A stretch of DNA of 32,622 nucleotides from JBFMAE01 sp040756085 (GCA_040756085.1 JBFMAE010000356.1:1-32622), one strand, 5' to 3'. Positions 7,167-15,345 are shown, counted from the stretch's first letter. Translations and numbers: made by a program. The notes: generated from the letters alone by a model not told the origin.

Positions 7167-9521
7167 TCATAACTGCAGTATTTCCTTCAGCAGCGCCATT
7201 GCTACATCTTTTGATTTCTCACCGACCTCTTTGGTCGGACCCACACAGGAAGGACATCCACTGTGGCACTCACACCTGGAGATGAGCCTCAGGGTTTTTT
7301 CAAGAAGTATTCGGGTGTCATCGAAGAGCTGGTGGCTGAACCCCATACCGCCCGGATAGTTATCGTAGAGAAAGAGAGTGGGTTCAAAAAGATCCATCTT
7401 TTCCAAAGGAATTTCCTCGGGGGCATTAAAGGAAGAATAGATCCCTTTGGAATCCATCGAAAGTCGGATGAACCACTTCGCCCCTCGATCACCCACGCAT
7501 CGATTAATGTCATGAGGGTCGGACATCAGGTGAAGGGAAGCCATGGAATGGAAAGCATAGCCGAGCCCTAATACGCCATCGATAATTTCAAAGCGATGAT
7601 AGGGAAGTTTTTCCACAAGCTCTCTCTGAAAAGTGATCCAGTAAGAGGTCGTATGGAACTGGAGATCAGGAAGTTCAATCTTTCCATACCCTAAGTTTTC
7701 GAGGGTATAGAACTTGATCTTTTTAAACCCGACAATACGTGTGGCAACTTTAACCTCGCCATGCTCAAAGACGAAGCCCCTTCCCGGTTTCCTCTCAAAT
7801 CCCTCCAGTATGGAAACATCGGTATAGTCGATCGCATCGGTGTAGTAGTCCCCGTGGGTCTTCTTGACGTATGCCTTACGATGAGTGTAATCGAGTTTTT
7901 CTACCAGATAGGGTTCTGATTCGCAGAGATAGACAGCCCCTTCATAAAGAGTGGTATGGGCACCGGTGAAGTCGACCTCTGCGATCACCTCTTCTTTCTT
8001 TTTCGTCGTATCGACCACGACAAAGTTCTCCTCCGAGGTGGAGCGGAGGCTGACCTTCTCCGCCGGATAGGCATCCTGGGTCCAATACCAATGCTCGCCT
8101 GTATGACGGAGCATTCCTTTTTCTTCGAGGTATTTCAACATCTCCTCCAGATCTTCTCCTCCAAAGCGTTCTCCATCTCTGAAGGGAAGTTCAAAAGCAG
8201 CACACTGAATATGGCTGAGCAGGATGAGGAGATTGTCCGGGTTAACCAATCCATGCTCCGGGGATCTTCCGAAGAAATAGTCCGGGTTTTCGATGATGAA
8301 TTGATCCAGGGGCTGGCTTCGGGCGATGAGGACCGCCACTGACTTTTCTGATCGCCTTCCCACCCTTCCTGCCTGCTGATAGGTGCTGGCGATCGTGCCA
8401 GGATAGCCTGCGATCAGACAGGCCTCCAGATCCCCGATGTCGATCCCGAGTTCAAGGGCATTGGTGGAGACGACCGCCCTGACCTTCTTTTCCCTCAATC
8501 CCTTTTCGATCTCTCTTCGAACTTTTGGAAGATAGCCGCCTCGATATCCCCGGATGGTTCCCTTTTCTTCCAGCCTCTTCTCAAACCCATCTTTCAAATA
8601 CTTCGTTAAAACCTCGACTTGGAGCCGACTGGTGGCAAAGAGAATGGTCTGAATCCCCTCTTTAACAAAGGGCGAAGCCAGCCGTTTGGCTGCTTTGACA
8701 TGACTTCCACGGATGCCCAGTTCCTTGTTGACCACCGGTGGATTGTAGAAGATGAAAATCTTCTCGGAAGACGGGGCTCCACTTTGATCGATCAAGTAGA
8801 CCTCCCTTTCCAGGAGCCTTTCGGCCAGCTCCTTCGGGTTGGCAATTGTCGCAGAGCAGCAGATGAACTGAGGTTTGGATCCATAGAAACGGCAGATTCG
8901 ATCTAACCGCCTCAAGACATTGGTCATATGAGAACCGAAGACACCCCGGTAAGTGTGGAGTTCATCGATCACTACAAATTTCAGATTCTGGAAGAAAGAC
9001 ATCCATTTCGTATGATGAGGTAAGATCCCTGTGTGAAGCATATCGGGATTGGTGATGACAATATCCCCCTGGGTACGAATCGCCTGCCGGGCATTCGGGG
9101 GAGTATCTCCATCGTAGGTAAAAGTGGTCACCGGTTTTTCGATCTGGTTGATCAAGTCTTGGAGTTCGAACATCTGGTCCTGGGAAAGGGCTTTCGTGGG
9201 AAAGAGGTAAAAAGCTTTTAAAAATGGGGTAGTCAGTTTTGAATTCAGCACGGGAAGGTTGTAGCAGAGGGTCTTTCCTGAAGCGGTTGGAGTCACTATC
9301 ACCACATCCTTTCCTGCCTGAACCACTTCAATCGCTTCAGCCTGGTGGGAATAGAGACGCTCGATCCCCTTTTCTTTGAACGCCTCCCTTAAAACGGGGT
9401 GGATGAAGTTTGGAAAAGGGCAATATTGTCCCTCTCCCTTTTTAAAAATTCGCAGGTCGGTGATACAGGGTGAGATGGAACGTGACCGTTTCCAGGATTG
9501 GATGATTTCTTCAATCGACAT
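7167..9521 (-). CDS. mrfA: MrfA/YprA-type superfamily 2 DNA helicase with zinc-binding C terminus
   Basis: 784 residues, close to MrfA of Bacillus. Helicase motifs in order: Q-motif-like LYSHQAEAI (Q60), Walker A TPTASGKT (77-84), motif II DELH (185-188), motif III CSATIANP (221-228), motif V NALELGIDIGDLEACL, and motif VI QQAGRVGRR. The C-terminal DUF1998-type region ends with four clustered cysteines (CECHSGCPSC) near residue 750, expected to bind zinc. MrfA unwinds DNA 3' to 5' and works with the exonuclease MrfB in repair of mitomycin-type lesions; the adjacent mrfB supports that reading. The start ATG 9521 lies in MSIEEIIQSWK, typical for the family. No SOS box was recognised upstream. 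Confidence 0.92.
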   Translation of the reverse strand: MSIEEIIQSWKRSRSISPCITDLRIFKKGEGQYCPFPNFIHPVLREAFKEKGIERLYSHQAEAIEVVQAGKDVVIVTPTASGKTLCYNLPVLNSKLTTPFLKAFYLFPTKALSQDQMFELQDLINQIEKPVTTFTYDGDTPPNARQAIRTQGDIVITNPDMLHTGILPHHTKWMSFFQNLKFVVIDELHTYRGVFGSHMTNVLRRLDRICRFYGSKPQFICCSATIANPKELAERLLEREVYLIDQSGAPSSEKIFIFYNPPVVNKELGIRGSHVKAAKRLASPFVKEGIQTILFATSRLQVEVLTKYLKDGFEKRLEEKGTIRGYRGGYLPKVRREIEKGLREKKVRAVVSTNALELGIDIGDLEACLIAGYPGTIASTYQQAGRVGRRSEKSVAVLIARSQPLDQFIIENPDYFFGRSPEHGLVNPDNLLILLSHIQCAAFELPFRDGERFGGEDLEEMLKYLEEKGMLRHTGEHWYWTQDAYPAEKVSLRSTSEENFVVVDTTKKKEEVIAEVDFTGAHTTLYEGAVYLCESEPYLVEKLDYTHRKAYVKKTHGDYYTDAIDYTDVSILEGFERKPGRGFVFEHGEVKVATRIVGFKKIKFYTLENLGYGKIELPDLQFHTTSYWITFQRELVEKLPYHRFEIIDGVLGLGYAFHSMASLHLMSDPHDINRCVGDRGAKWFIRLSMDSKGIYSSFNAPEEIPLEKMDLFEPTLFLYDNYPGGMGFSHQLFDDTRILLEKTLRLISRCECHSGCPSCVGPTKEVGEKSKDVAMALLKEILQL

Positions 9522-9550
9522 CCGAGGTTCTCCAAAAGAGTGGCTAATAA

Positions 9551-9635
9551 GGGTTCAAGATTCGAGGGTTCATGGGTTTAAGTGTTTTTTTCTAAGATTT
9601 TCACTTGACCCCTCGGCCACTTTACTTCTTGAATC
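9551..9635. repeat. Intergenic inverted repeat, family C
   Basis: Left arm from GGGTTCAAGATTCGAGGGTT (9551) and right arm CACTTGACCCCTCGGCCACT... to TTCTTGAATCC (ending 9635) are imperfect reverse complements over about 34 bases, with a 17-base AT-rich loop. It lies between the HD-GYP gene and mrfA, both on the minus strand, and may act as a terminator. Confidence 0.65.
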
Positions 9636-9639
9636 CTAT

Positions 9640-10764
9640 TCAAATTTCTCCTTTCTGATAGGCCTGGAGGAAGGCCTCCACCACTTTCCTGTCAAATTGT
9701 GTCCCGGAACACTTCTTCAGTTCCTCGATCGCATTCTCCCTTTCCATTGCTTTCCGGTAGGGTCGATCCGTGGTCATCGCATCATAGGTGTCGGCGACAG
9801 CCACAATCTTTGCGAGGATGGGGATATTTTCTCCTATCAAACCATCTGGGTAGCCCCTGCCATTGATCTGTTCATGATGGTATTTCACACCGGGAATGAT
9901 CTCTCTGAGTTGCCGGACATGCTTAATGATCTCCGCTCCGATATCGGAATGGCGTTTGATCATATCAAACTCTTGAGGGTTCAACCGTTCCGGTTTTCTG
10001 AGAATCTGATCCTCAATCCCAATCTTTCCGATATCGTGAAGCACAGAGGCGATCTTCAGCCACTTTCTCTCCAGAGGCTTCAACCGGAGGTATTTGGCAA
10101 TGGCCAAGCTATATAACGTCACCCTCTGAGTATGCCCTCCTGTATAGGGGTCTCGTTTCTCAATCGCATCGGCCAAGGACTCCGCTGTTTGAAAGAACAT
10201 CTCCTCCAATTCCTGATAGAGTCGTGAGTTGTCCAGTGCAATAGCCACTTGATCGGCCAGGGAAGTCAGGAGGGTAAGATCCTCCTGGTCAAACTCTTTT
10301 CCTCCCTGCTTATTGATCGCTTCCAGGACTCCGATCACCTTTTCTTTAACCTTGACCGGGACACAGATGAGGTTTCGCGTTTTAAACTCTGTCCTCTCAT
10401 CTACCCCTTTAAAAAATCGGGGGTCCTTCTCAGGGGCATTGACAATCAGTGGCTTTCCATTCTGGGCGACCCATCCTGCGATCCCCTCTCCGATGCTGAG
10501 CGAAATTGTTTTGATATCTTCCTCCCGATCACCCAAGGCCACCTCAAAATAGAGTTGTTGCTTCTCTTCATTGATGAGGAGAAGGGAACTCACTTCTGCT
10601 TTCATCAATTGGGTGGCCGCCTCCACGGCCCTCCTCCGGACCTCTTGTCGGTTCAGTGTGGAGTTGAGAATTTGACTCAATTGTGAGAGCTGGGCAAGCC
10701 TTGAAACTCTTTCTTCGATCCGGTTCAGCTTGGACATCCATTGATCTAAATCAATCTTCTTCAT
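9640..10764 (-). CDS. GAF and HD-GYP domain protein, probable cyclic-di-GMP phosphodiesterase
   Basis: 374 residues. A short coiled N terminus (1-35) and a GAF sensor domain (about 30-180; DREEDIKTISLSIGEGIAGW, KVIGVLEAINKQGG) precede an HD-GYP domain (about 190-370). Key residues are present: H211 of GGHTQRV, the HD pair H243/D244 in VLHDIGKIG, HHEQINGRGYP and the later DTYDAMT. HD-GYP enzymes hydrolyse c-di-GMP with a bi- or tri-nuclear metal site; the GAF domain probably senses a small ligand or redox state. The start ATG 10764 has a GGAGAT-type site upstream. It is divergent from the aldolase gene. No GGDEF cyclase with an intact motif is present in the window. Confidence 0.92.
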   Translation of the reverse strand: MKKIDLDQWMSKLNRIEERVSRLAQLSQLSQILNSTLNRQEVRRRAVEAATQLMKAEVSSLLLINEEKQQLYFEVALGDREEDIKTISLSIGEGIAGWVAQNGKPLIVNAPEKDPRFFKGVDERTEFKTRNLICVPVKVKEKVIGVLEAINKQGGKEFDQEDLTLLTSLADQVAIALDNSRLYQELEEMFFQTAESLADAIEKRDPYTGGHTQRVTLYSLAIAKYLRLKPLERKWLKIASVLHDIGKIGIEDQILRKPERLNPQEFDMIKRHSDIGAEIIKHVRQLREIIPGVKYHHEQINGRGYPDGLIGENIPILAKIVAVADTYDAMTTDRPYRKAMERENAIEELKKCSGTQFDRKVVEAFLQAYQKGEI

Positions 10765-10831
10765 CTCCCTATCTCCTCTTCAAGAGAAATTAACCAATTT
10801 TATCTCCTTTGTCATCAAAAATTTTAAATGT

Positions 10832-10860
10832 TTGATATTCGATTCTTTTCCTGGTAATAG
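10832..10860 (+). promoter_or_regulatory. Probable promoter of the aldolase gene
   Basis: TTGATA (10832-10837), 17-base spacer, TAATAG (10855-10860; only 3 of 6 to consensus). The ribosome site AAGGAG is at 10871-10876, before ATG 10884. The -10 is weak, so the call rests mainly on the -35 and the spacing. Confidence 0.4.
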
Positions 10861-10883
10861 TAAATTTAGAAAGGAGAGGTATA

Positions 10884-11810
10884 ATGGGACTGTTCACAAA
10901 TAAACATCTGCTCAATCAGGCCCAAAAGGGTGGCTATGCCGTGGGTGCCTTCAACATCAACAATCTGGAGATCCTTCAGGCAATCCTTTCCGCCGGGGAG
11001 GAAGAACGCTCTCCGGCGATTATCGCCGTATCCGAAGGGGCCATCCAATATGCGGGACTGCTTAACATCGTATCAATGGTTCGAACCGCCTCCGAACAAA
11101 CTTCCATTCTTCTCTCCCTCCACCTTGACCATGGAAAGGATCTGGAAGTCATCCGGTCCTGCATCGAGAGTGGGTTTACCTCCGTCATGATCGATGGTTC
11201 CCATCTCGAATTTAAGGAAAACATGGCGATTACAAAAAGGGTGGTGGAGATGGCCAGCCCGAAAGGCGTCTCTGTGGAGGCGGAGTTGGGAAGATTGAAG
11301 GGGATAGAGGACAATGTCTCTGTATCCGAACGGAATGCCATTTTTACCGACCCCCAGGCTGCAGAGGAATTCGTAAAAAAGACCGGAGTGGATGCCCTGG
11401 CCATTGCTATTGGGACATCGCACGGTGCTTACAAATTCAAAGGAGAGGCGAAACTCGACTTCGAACGTCTGAAGGAAATTGCCCGTAGGCTGGATATTCC
11501 CCTGGTCCTTCATGGTGCTTCGGGGGTTCCTAAACCTGTCCTTGAAAAGGCGGAACGGTTCGGTGCCAAACTCCCGGGAGCAAAGGGAATCCCCGATGAG
11601 GCCATTCAAAGGGCGATCTCCCTGGGAATCTGTAAAATCAACATCGACACCGACTTGAGGTTAAGTTTTGTCGGTGCCATTCGGGAAGTGCTCACTCTTA
11701 AACCCGAGGAGTTCGATCCTCGAAAGATATTAGGACCTGGCCGGGAGGCGATCAAGCAAACCGTTCAATCGAAGATGAGGCTTTTTGGAAGTTCCGGCAA
11801 AGCCTTGTAG
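10884..11810 (+). CDS. fba: Class II fructose-bisphosphate aldolase
   Basis: 308 residues, the length of short class II (FbaA/GatY-like) enzymes. The N terminus MGLFTNKHLLNQAQKGGYAV is typical. The zinc ligands and catalytic residues are seen: D82-H83 in HLDHG, the VEAELG glutamate (about 134), H180 in IGTSHGAYKF, H210 in LVLHGASG, and KINIDTDLR, which binds the phosphate. The reaction is reversible cleavage of fructose 1,6-bisphosphate to dihydroxyacetone phosphate and glyceraldehyde 3-phosphate, used in glycolysis and gluconeogenesis. Tagatose-bisphosphate specificity cannot be excluded. AAGGAG lies seven bases before the ATG. It is monocistronic, followed by a family A repeat. Confidence 0.95.
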   Translation: MGLFTNKHLLNQAQKGGYAVGAFNINNLEILQAILSAGEEERSPAIIAVSEGAIQYAGLLNIVSMVRTASEQTSILLSLHLDHGKDLEVIRSCIESGFTSVMIDGSHLEFKENMAITKRVVEMASPKGVSVEAELGRLKGIEDNVSVSERNAIFTDPQAAEEFVKKTGVDALAIAIGTSHGAYKFKGEAKLDFERLKEIARRLDIPLVLHGASGVPKPVLEKAERFGAKLPGAKGIPDEAIQRAISLGICKINIDTDLRLSFVGAIREVLTLKPEEFDPRKILGPGREAIKQTVQSKMRLFGSSGKAL

Positions 11811-11814
11811 AGGC

Positions 11815-12003
11815 AAAATTCGAAGCACGAAAACCCCACCTGCCAAAGAACCTGTTCGGCGGGCAGGCGAAATTCGAAACAATTTCAAATGACTAAAATT
11901 CAAAACAAAAAAAATTAGAAGATGTTTAAAAAAATTTGATCATTTGAATTTCGTATTTGTTTCGCCTGCCTGCCCTGCCTACCGCAGGCAGGGATTTCGG
12001 ATT
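11815..12003. repeat. Intergenic inverted repeat, family A, with nested CCTGCC palindromes
   Basis: Outer arms run from AAATTCGAAGCACGAAAACC to GGGATTTCGGATTTT, with inner arms ATTCGAAACAATTTCAAATG and CATTTGAATTTCGTATTTGT. Inside are CCTGCC...GGCAGG palindromes (about 11838-11872 and 11968-11990). It lies between the convergent aldolase and PGPGW-like genes. Confidence 0.7.
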
Positions 12004-12012
12004 TTACCAAGG

Positions 12013-12258
12013 TCAATTCTTTCTGAATAAGTTCGTGATCTTCTCTCTCCACTTCTCCATTCGTTCATGGTGGTGGGGATAACGCTCTTCGAGATGTTTC
12101 AAAAAACGTTTTACAAATTCGCTTCGAGAGGAAAGGATGGCCAGACCGATCATGATGAAGAGTAGCCCCTGAAGGATAGGGAGAAAGAGGCCCAGGATTC
12201 CTAACCCGATGAAGAGCCAGCCAATGATCAGAATGCCGAATTTCCTGATTTCATCCAT
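12013..12258 (-). CDS. Small membrane protein, PGPGW/DUF454-like
   Basis: 81 residues with two closely spaced hydrophobic helices (about 5-23 and 27-44; GWLFIGLGILGLFLPILQGL then FIMIGLAILSSRS) and a basic, His-containing amphipathic tail. The helix-turn-helix with a Pro-Gly-type turn followed by LAILS-R is the pattern of the PGPGW and DUF454 families, inner-membrane proteins of unknown role. The PGPGW turn itself is degenerate here (LPILQG). The start is ATG 12258, with a purine-rich AAGAAGAAGA upstream. Confidence 0.65.
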   Translation of the reverse strand: MDEIRKFGILIIGWLFIGLGILGLFLPILQGLLFIMIGLAILSSRSEFVKRFLKHLEERYPHHHERMEKWREKITNLFRKN

Positions 12259-12259
12259 T

Positions 12260-12678
12260 CGATCGATCTTCTTCTTTTTAATTCATATCTTAAACAGTGG
12301 TGGGCTAATCATACATAACTGGTTAATAAAATCAAGCAAAATTTGGTAATCCGTATTCTTCGCCTTTTACAATCCCTTCCTACCTTTTACCTCCCAACCC
12401 GGAGGTGAGGAGAGGAGGGGGAAGGTTGCTCTTCATTCAGCACCAAGGCATAATTTAACCAGCCAGTTGCAAAACTGAATTTGTGGGACCGGGCAGGATT
12501 GCTGGAAAAGCCTTATAGCGGCACCTCTGAGAGGAAAGCCTATTGAGGTTTCATGCACATATCAGACATCACCGGAGGTTGAATCGTCGGTTGCCCATAA
12601 AATTTAATAATAACCCGCTTGATAAGGCTTTGGAAGTGACCTTGGTCAGTGAAGACAATGCAAAGTTAAGGTTAACTC
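12260..12678. other. Gene-free stretch upstream of the ECF sigma operon
   Basis: No gene is supported. A GGAGG-preceded reading from TTG 12591 to the TGA at 12681 gives 30 residues (including KALEVTLVSEDNAKLRLTL), which looks like the end of a lost secreted protein but is too short to call. A small palindrome, CCTCTGAGAGG, is near 12525. I recognise no riboswitch pattern. Confidence 0.4.
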
Positions 12679-12709
12679 TTTGAATATTTAAGTTCATTTT
12701 CCGTCTAAA
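12679..12709 (+). promoter_or_regulatory. ECF-type promoter of the sigma operon (probable autoregulation)
   Basis: TTTGAATA (12679-12686), 14 bases, CCGTCTAAA (12701-12709). The same pair with a 15-base spacer precedes the gene at 14506. CGTCTAA is a common -10 for ECF sigma factors. The predicted start is about 12715, so the leader is only ~9 bases. Confidence 0.6.
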
Positions 12710-12723
12710 GAGGTAAGGGTACG

Positions 12724-13293
12724 GTGAATCAGGAAGAGATGGAGCTGATCTCCAGATGTCAACAAGGGGATCAGGATGCCCTGAAGGAGATCTTCGATCA
12801 GTATCATAAGAAGGTCTACCGGATTGCCTACGGAGTGGTGAGACAACGGGAGGATGCCCTCGATATCGTTCAGGAGGTCTTTATCAAACTATTTCGCTCC
12901 ATCCGGAATTTTAAAGGGAGGTCAAAATTCTACACTTATCTTTATCGGATGGCGGTGAATACGGCTATCGACCACTCTCGAAAGATGGGGAAATTCCCCC
13001 CTTCAAGCCTTGATGAAGAGGGGGCTTTCCAACCATCGGATGAGGTTGAAAAGAGACCAGATCGAATCCTGATTCATAAGGAACTGGAAGAAAAATTGAA
13101 TTTAACAATGAGAAAACTTCCCGTCGATCAGAGAAAGGCTCTCCTCCTGAGGGAGGTGGAGGGTCTTTCCTACAAGGAGATGGCAGAATCGCTGGAATGT
13201 TCTATCGGAACAGTGATGTCCCGTCTTCACTACGGCAGAAAGAGGCTCCAGGAGTTGTTGAGGAACTATTTAGAAGAAGGGGAACGAAAATGA
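12724..13293 (+). CDS. ECF-family RNA polymerase sigma factor
   Basis: 189 residues with sigma-70 region 2 (about 20-90; DALDIVQEVFIKLFRSIRNF, then YTYLYRMAVNTAIDHSRK) and region 4 (about 125-180; LPVDQRKALLLREVEGLSYK, GTVMSRLHYGRKRL). It lacks regions 1 and 3, as ECF (group 4) factors do. The start is GTG 12724; ATG 12739 is an alternative. Its stop overlaps the next start (ATGA), so it is translationally coupled to the zinc-finger anti-sigma gene. The promoter motif just upstream is repeated before 14506, suggesting that the factor drives its own operon and that gene. The signal sensed is unknown; cell-envelope stress is a reasonable guess from the secreted products. Confidence 0.93.
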   Translation: MNQEEMELISRCQQGDQDALKEIFDQYHKKVYRIAYGVVRQREDALDIVQEVFIKLFRSIRNFKGRSKFYTYLYRMAVNTAIDHSRKMGKFPPSSLDEEGAFQPSDEVEKRPDRILIHKELEEKLNLTMRKLPVDQRKALLLREVEGLSYKEMAESLECSIGTVMSRLHYGRKRLQELLRNYLEEGERK

Positions 13294-13802
13294 AAGATCT
13301 CTGTTCATCTGTATCTAAACTTTTAGAAAAATATTTTGACCAGGAGGTGACCCAAAAGGAGAGGTCTCTTGTCGAGAAGCACCTTTTAGGTTGCCCCACC
13401 TGCCGGGATACTCTGAAGTCAATGGAGGGGCTTAGAGATATGATCAAAGTCCCTGTTGAAGAGGCTGTCCGGAAGGAGGATTTTCAATGGGTGTGGCAGA
13501 ATATCCAAAGGGAGATCCGGCTCAGAGAAAGGCCAACAGTGTGGGAAACCGTCCGGTCCTGGCTGGACATCTCCCCTCTTTTCCAAAGGAGAATCTGGGT
13601 CCCTATTGCGGCGTCTATGGTCCTCATTATTCTGATCAGCACACCGCTTCTTTTCAAAAAAACCCCTTCCTTTCCAGGCCCATATGTTGTAGAATACGTG
13701 GAAAGCCAAACTCATAATGTCATGATCTATCAATCAGAAAAGTCAAAAGTGACGGTCATATGGCTACTCGAGGGACCGGAGAAGGAGGTATCTCCTTCAT
13801 GA
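13290..13802 (+). CDS. Membrane-bound zinc-binding anti-sigma factor
   Basis: 170 residues from ATG 13290, which overlaps the sigma stop codon (ATGA). A longer frame extends upstream but lies inside the sigma gene. The N terminus has the zf-HC2/ZAS signature HxxxCxxC (H31, C35, C38, in KHLLGCPTCRD), usual for anti-sigma factors that bind their ECF partner. A single membrane helix lies at about 105-127 (WVPIAASMVLIILISTPLLF), followed by a short periplasmic tail of ~45 residues. It is predicted to hold the sigma factor at the inner membrane and release it on a signal. Its stop overlaps the start of the next gene, continuing the coupled operon. Confidence 0.88.
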   Translation: MKDLCSSVSKLLEKYFDQEVTQKERSLVEKHLLGCPTCRDTLKSMEGLRDMIKVPVEEAVRKEDFQWVWQNIQREIRLRERPTVWETVRSWLDISPLFQRRIWVPIAASMVLIILISTPLLFKKTPSFPGPYVVEYVESQTHNVMIYQSEKSKVTVIWLLEGPEKEVSPS

Positions 13803-14242
13803 GAAGAACAATCTCTTTTCTTATCTCTGTTCTTATCCTTGTTCACTTTTTCACCTCGATGGCCATTGCTCAGATTCAGACCCGATTAAGAGTGATCCGG
13901 GCTTCTAATGTTGGATCGAATGTCGATCCATCCTTAAGGGATGTACACGAGGAGTTAGGATCTCTTTTCAGCTTTACCTCCTACCGTCTTCTAAGGGATG
14001 AAACCCTTAATCTTCCTCCTAACCGACCTGTTTCAATCTCAGCCCGCGAGGGGAGGATAATTATAGAGACCACCTTAGTAGGACTGCATAGGGGTGTTGC
14101 TGAGTTAAAAATAAGAGTCGTCCGTGAAGGAAAGGATATTCTCAACACTCAGGTCAGACTTTCCCCTGGAAGGACGGTCTTAATCGGAGGTCCGAGGCAC
14201 CGTGAAGGCGTCATCATATACGCCCTTTCCGCCCGCTTTTAA
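13799..14242 (+). CDS. Secreted protein of the sigma operon, unknown function
   Basis: 147 residues from ATG 13799, chosen because it overlaps the anti-sigma stop (ATGA) and has AAGGAGG (13782-13788) ten bases upstream. The N terminus is a clear signal peptide (RRTISFLISVLILVHFFTSM, cleavage near AIA-QI). The mature part is beta-rich. It begins IQTRLRVIRASNVG, has a conserved-looking helix SLRDVHEELGSLFSFTSYRL, and ends with LSPGRTVLIGGPRHREGVII. The last third resembles small periplasmic domains with an immunoglobulin-like strand pattern. Function is unknown; as the third gene of the sigma operon it may sense or answer envelope signals. Confidence 0.75.
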   Translation: MRRTISFLISVLILVHFFTSMAIAQIQTRLRVIRASNVGSNVDPSLRDVHEELGSLFSFTSYRLLRDETLNLPPNRPVSISAREGRIIIETTLVGLHRGVAELKIRVVREGKDILNTQVRLSPGRTVLIGGPRHREGVIIYALSARF

Positions 14243-14274
14243 AATAATGTGACAGTGCTTGCACGCAGTAGTGC

Positions 14275-14301
14275 TGTCTTGGTCAACCTGTTTCCAAGAC
14301 A
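14275..14301 (+). terminator. Possible terminator after the sigma operon
   Basis: TGTCTTGG (14275-14282) and CCAAGACA (14294-14301), perfect 8-bp stem, 11-base loop, followed by AATTCTTTA. The T tract is weak. Confidence 0.35.
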
Positions 14302-14438
14302 AATTCTTTAGCATATGAGATGGCTTTAGGAGGCAGGCGTTTCAGCACGCAGGCATGTCACGTGTCTGTAATCCTTCTACCCTCATTATTCCAACATTCC
14401 CTGTCTGCCGACAGGCAGGCATTATTCCAATATTCCGA

Positions 14439-14470
14439 TTTGAATAAATATCCTCTTCCCTCCGTCTAAA
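14439..14470 (+). promoter_or_regulatory. Second ECF-type promoter, matching that of the sigma operon
   Basis: TTTGAATA (14439-14446), 15 bases, CCGTCTAAA (14462-14470). Predicted start near 14476, about 30 bases before ATG 14506. The two elements are identical to those at 12679-12709. Confidence 0.6.
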
Positions 14471-14505
14471 AAGACAAAGCAGATGATCCGAAGGGAGGGA
14501 TTTTT

Positions 14506-14925
14506 ATGGTAAAAAAGTTAATCTCAATGGTTTTGGTTCTAACCCTAATTTCTCTTTTTGCAGTCACCTCTGCGGAGGCGGGGTCAAAAACCCGTCATAG
14601 GTGGCAGGGGGCTGCCATCGCCCTCGGGGCGGTTGCCTTAGGAGGCCTGTTGGTCCATCACCTTCATGCCTATCCGCCACCTCCTCCATCTCATGTTATT
14701 TACATCCCGCCGCCAGAACCTTATTATCCTCCACCACGGGAATATGTGCCGGGGCACTGGAAGATTGTCCGGGAATGGGTACCGGGAACCTGGGAGAGGG
14801 TATGGGTACCGGGTCATTATGATCGCTGGGGGAATTGGGTAGCCGGACATTATGAAGAGCGCCATACTCCTGGACGATATGTGGAGAGAAGGGTCTGGGT
14901 TGAAGGGCACTACAGAAATTACTAA
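14506..14925 (+). CDS. Secreted proline/tyrosine-rich protein with VPGHW-type repeats
   Basis: 139 residues. A signal peptide (KKLISMVLVLTLISLFAVTS, cut near AEA-G) is followed by a short Gly/Ala-rich hydrophobic stretch (about 36-50), then a Pro-rich segment (YPPPPPSHVIYIPPPEPYYP) and a C-terminal run of repeats of the form VPGHW / VPGTWERVWVPGHYDRWGNW / VAGHYEERHTPGRY. These belong to the loose YXWGXW/WXXGXW repeat class of envelope proteins. AAGGGAGGG lies about six bases before the ATG. It has its own ECF-like promoter and follows the sigma operon, so it is a likely regulon member acting in the periplasm or outer membrane. Biochemical role unknown. Confidence 0.8.
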   Translation: MVKKLISMVLVLTLISLFAVTSAEAGSKTRHRWQGAAIALGAVALGGLLVHHLHAYPPPPPSHVIYIPPPEPYYPPPREYVPGHWKIVREWVPGTWERVWVPGHYDRWGNWVAGHYEERHTPGRYVERRVWVEGHYRNY

Positions 14926-14939
14926 AAATAAAACATAAG

Positions 14940-14971
14940 TGAAGCCCTGCCGATAATAGTGCAGGGCTTCA
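14940..14971. terminator. Hairpin after the repeat protein gene
   Basis: An 11-bp perfect inverted repeat, TGAAGCCCTGC / GCAGGGCTTCA (14940-14950 and 14961-14971), 10-base loop, 15 bases after the stop codon. The T-rich tail is on the minus-strand side only, so termination of the plus transcript is uncertain. Confidence 0.45.
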
Positions 14972-15079
14972 TGGATCACCTTGGCTTCCTCGCCCTTGCG
15001 AAGAGCAATGCCTTTCAGCGCCATTTCCCCCGATATCATAATAATATCTTTTGGGAGTGTTGTTTTTATTTCAATATTT

Positions 15080-15196
15080 TCATCTCAACTTATTTAAAAA
15101 AGTAGTAAAGAGTGTCCCCAAAATATTTCCAGAAAATCCAAATCCCTGAGAAATAACCAAGAATTTCTTAAGTTGAGCTTGGACCTCCTGCTTCAC
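15080..15196 (-). CDS. Possible 38-residue protein
   Basis: Starts at GTG 15196 and reads VKQEVQAQLKKFLVISQGFG followed by FSGNILGTLFTTFLNKLR: an amphipathic helix with a short hydrophobic part. AGGA lies six bases upstream, inside AGGAAAGGAG. It has no recognised family, lies in AT-rich DNA, and could be chance. The surrounding 15040-15340 holds nothing else that I can call. Confidence 0.25.
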   Translation of the reverse strand: MKQEVQAQLKKFLVISQGFGFSGNILGTLFTTFLNKLR

Positions 15197-15345
15197 CTCC
15201 TTTCCTAAATTTTAATCTTACAGACCATGTCAGAATATATTCTCATCTTCCTTCTTAATCATCTCCATGGACAAAAAGAAAACAAATATCAAAGATTAAC
15301 TTTCCCCTTGCTCAATCCAAGATGACAGATCGTGTTCATATTATA

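Noticed and set aside
9376..10116. A 246-residue plus-strand frame.
   Set aside because: Entirely antisense to mrfA and the HD-GYP gene, which have clear motifs; it also crosses a non-coding repeat.
12400..12700. Possible riboswitch (CTGAGAG element, CGTCGGTTGCCC).
   Set aside because: No match to the cores of TPP, cobalamin, SAM or c-di-GMP classes that I can recognise, and the downstream gene is a sigma factor with its own promoter.
14926..15039. Minus-strand frame reading MALKGIALRKGEEAKVIHEA and further.
   Set aside because: It looks protein-like for ~35 residues but contains the perfect 14940-14971 hairpin and then runs antisense through the repeat protein gene.
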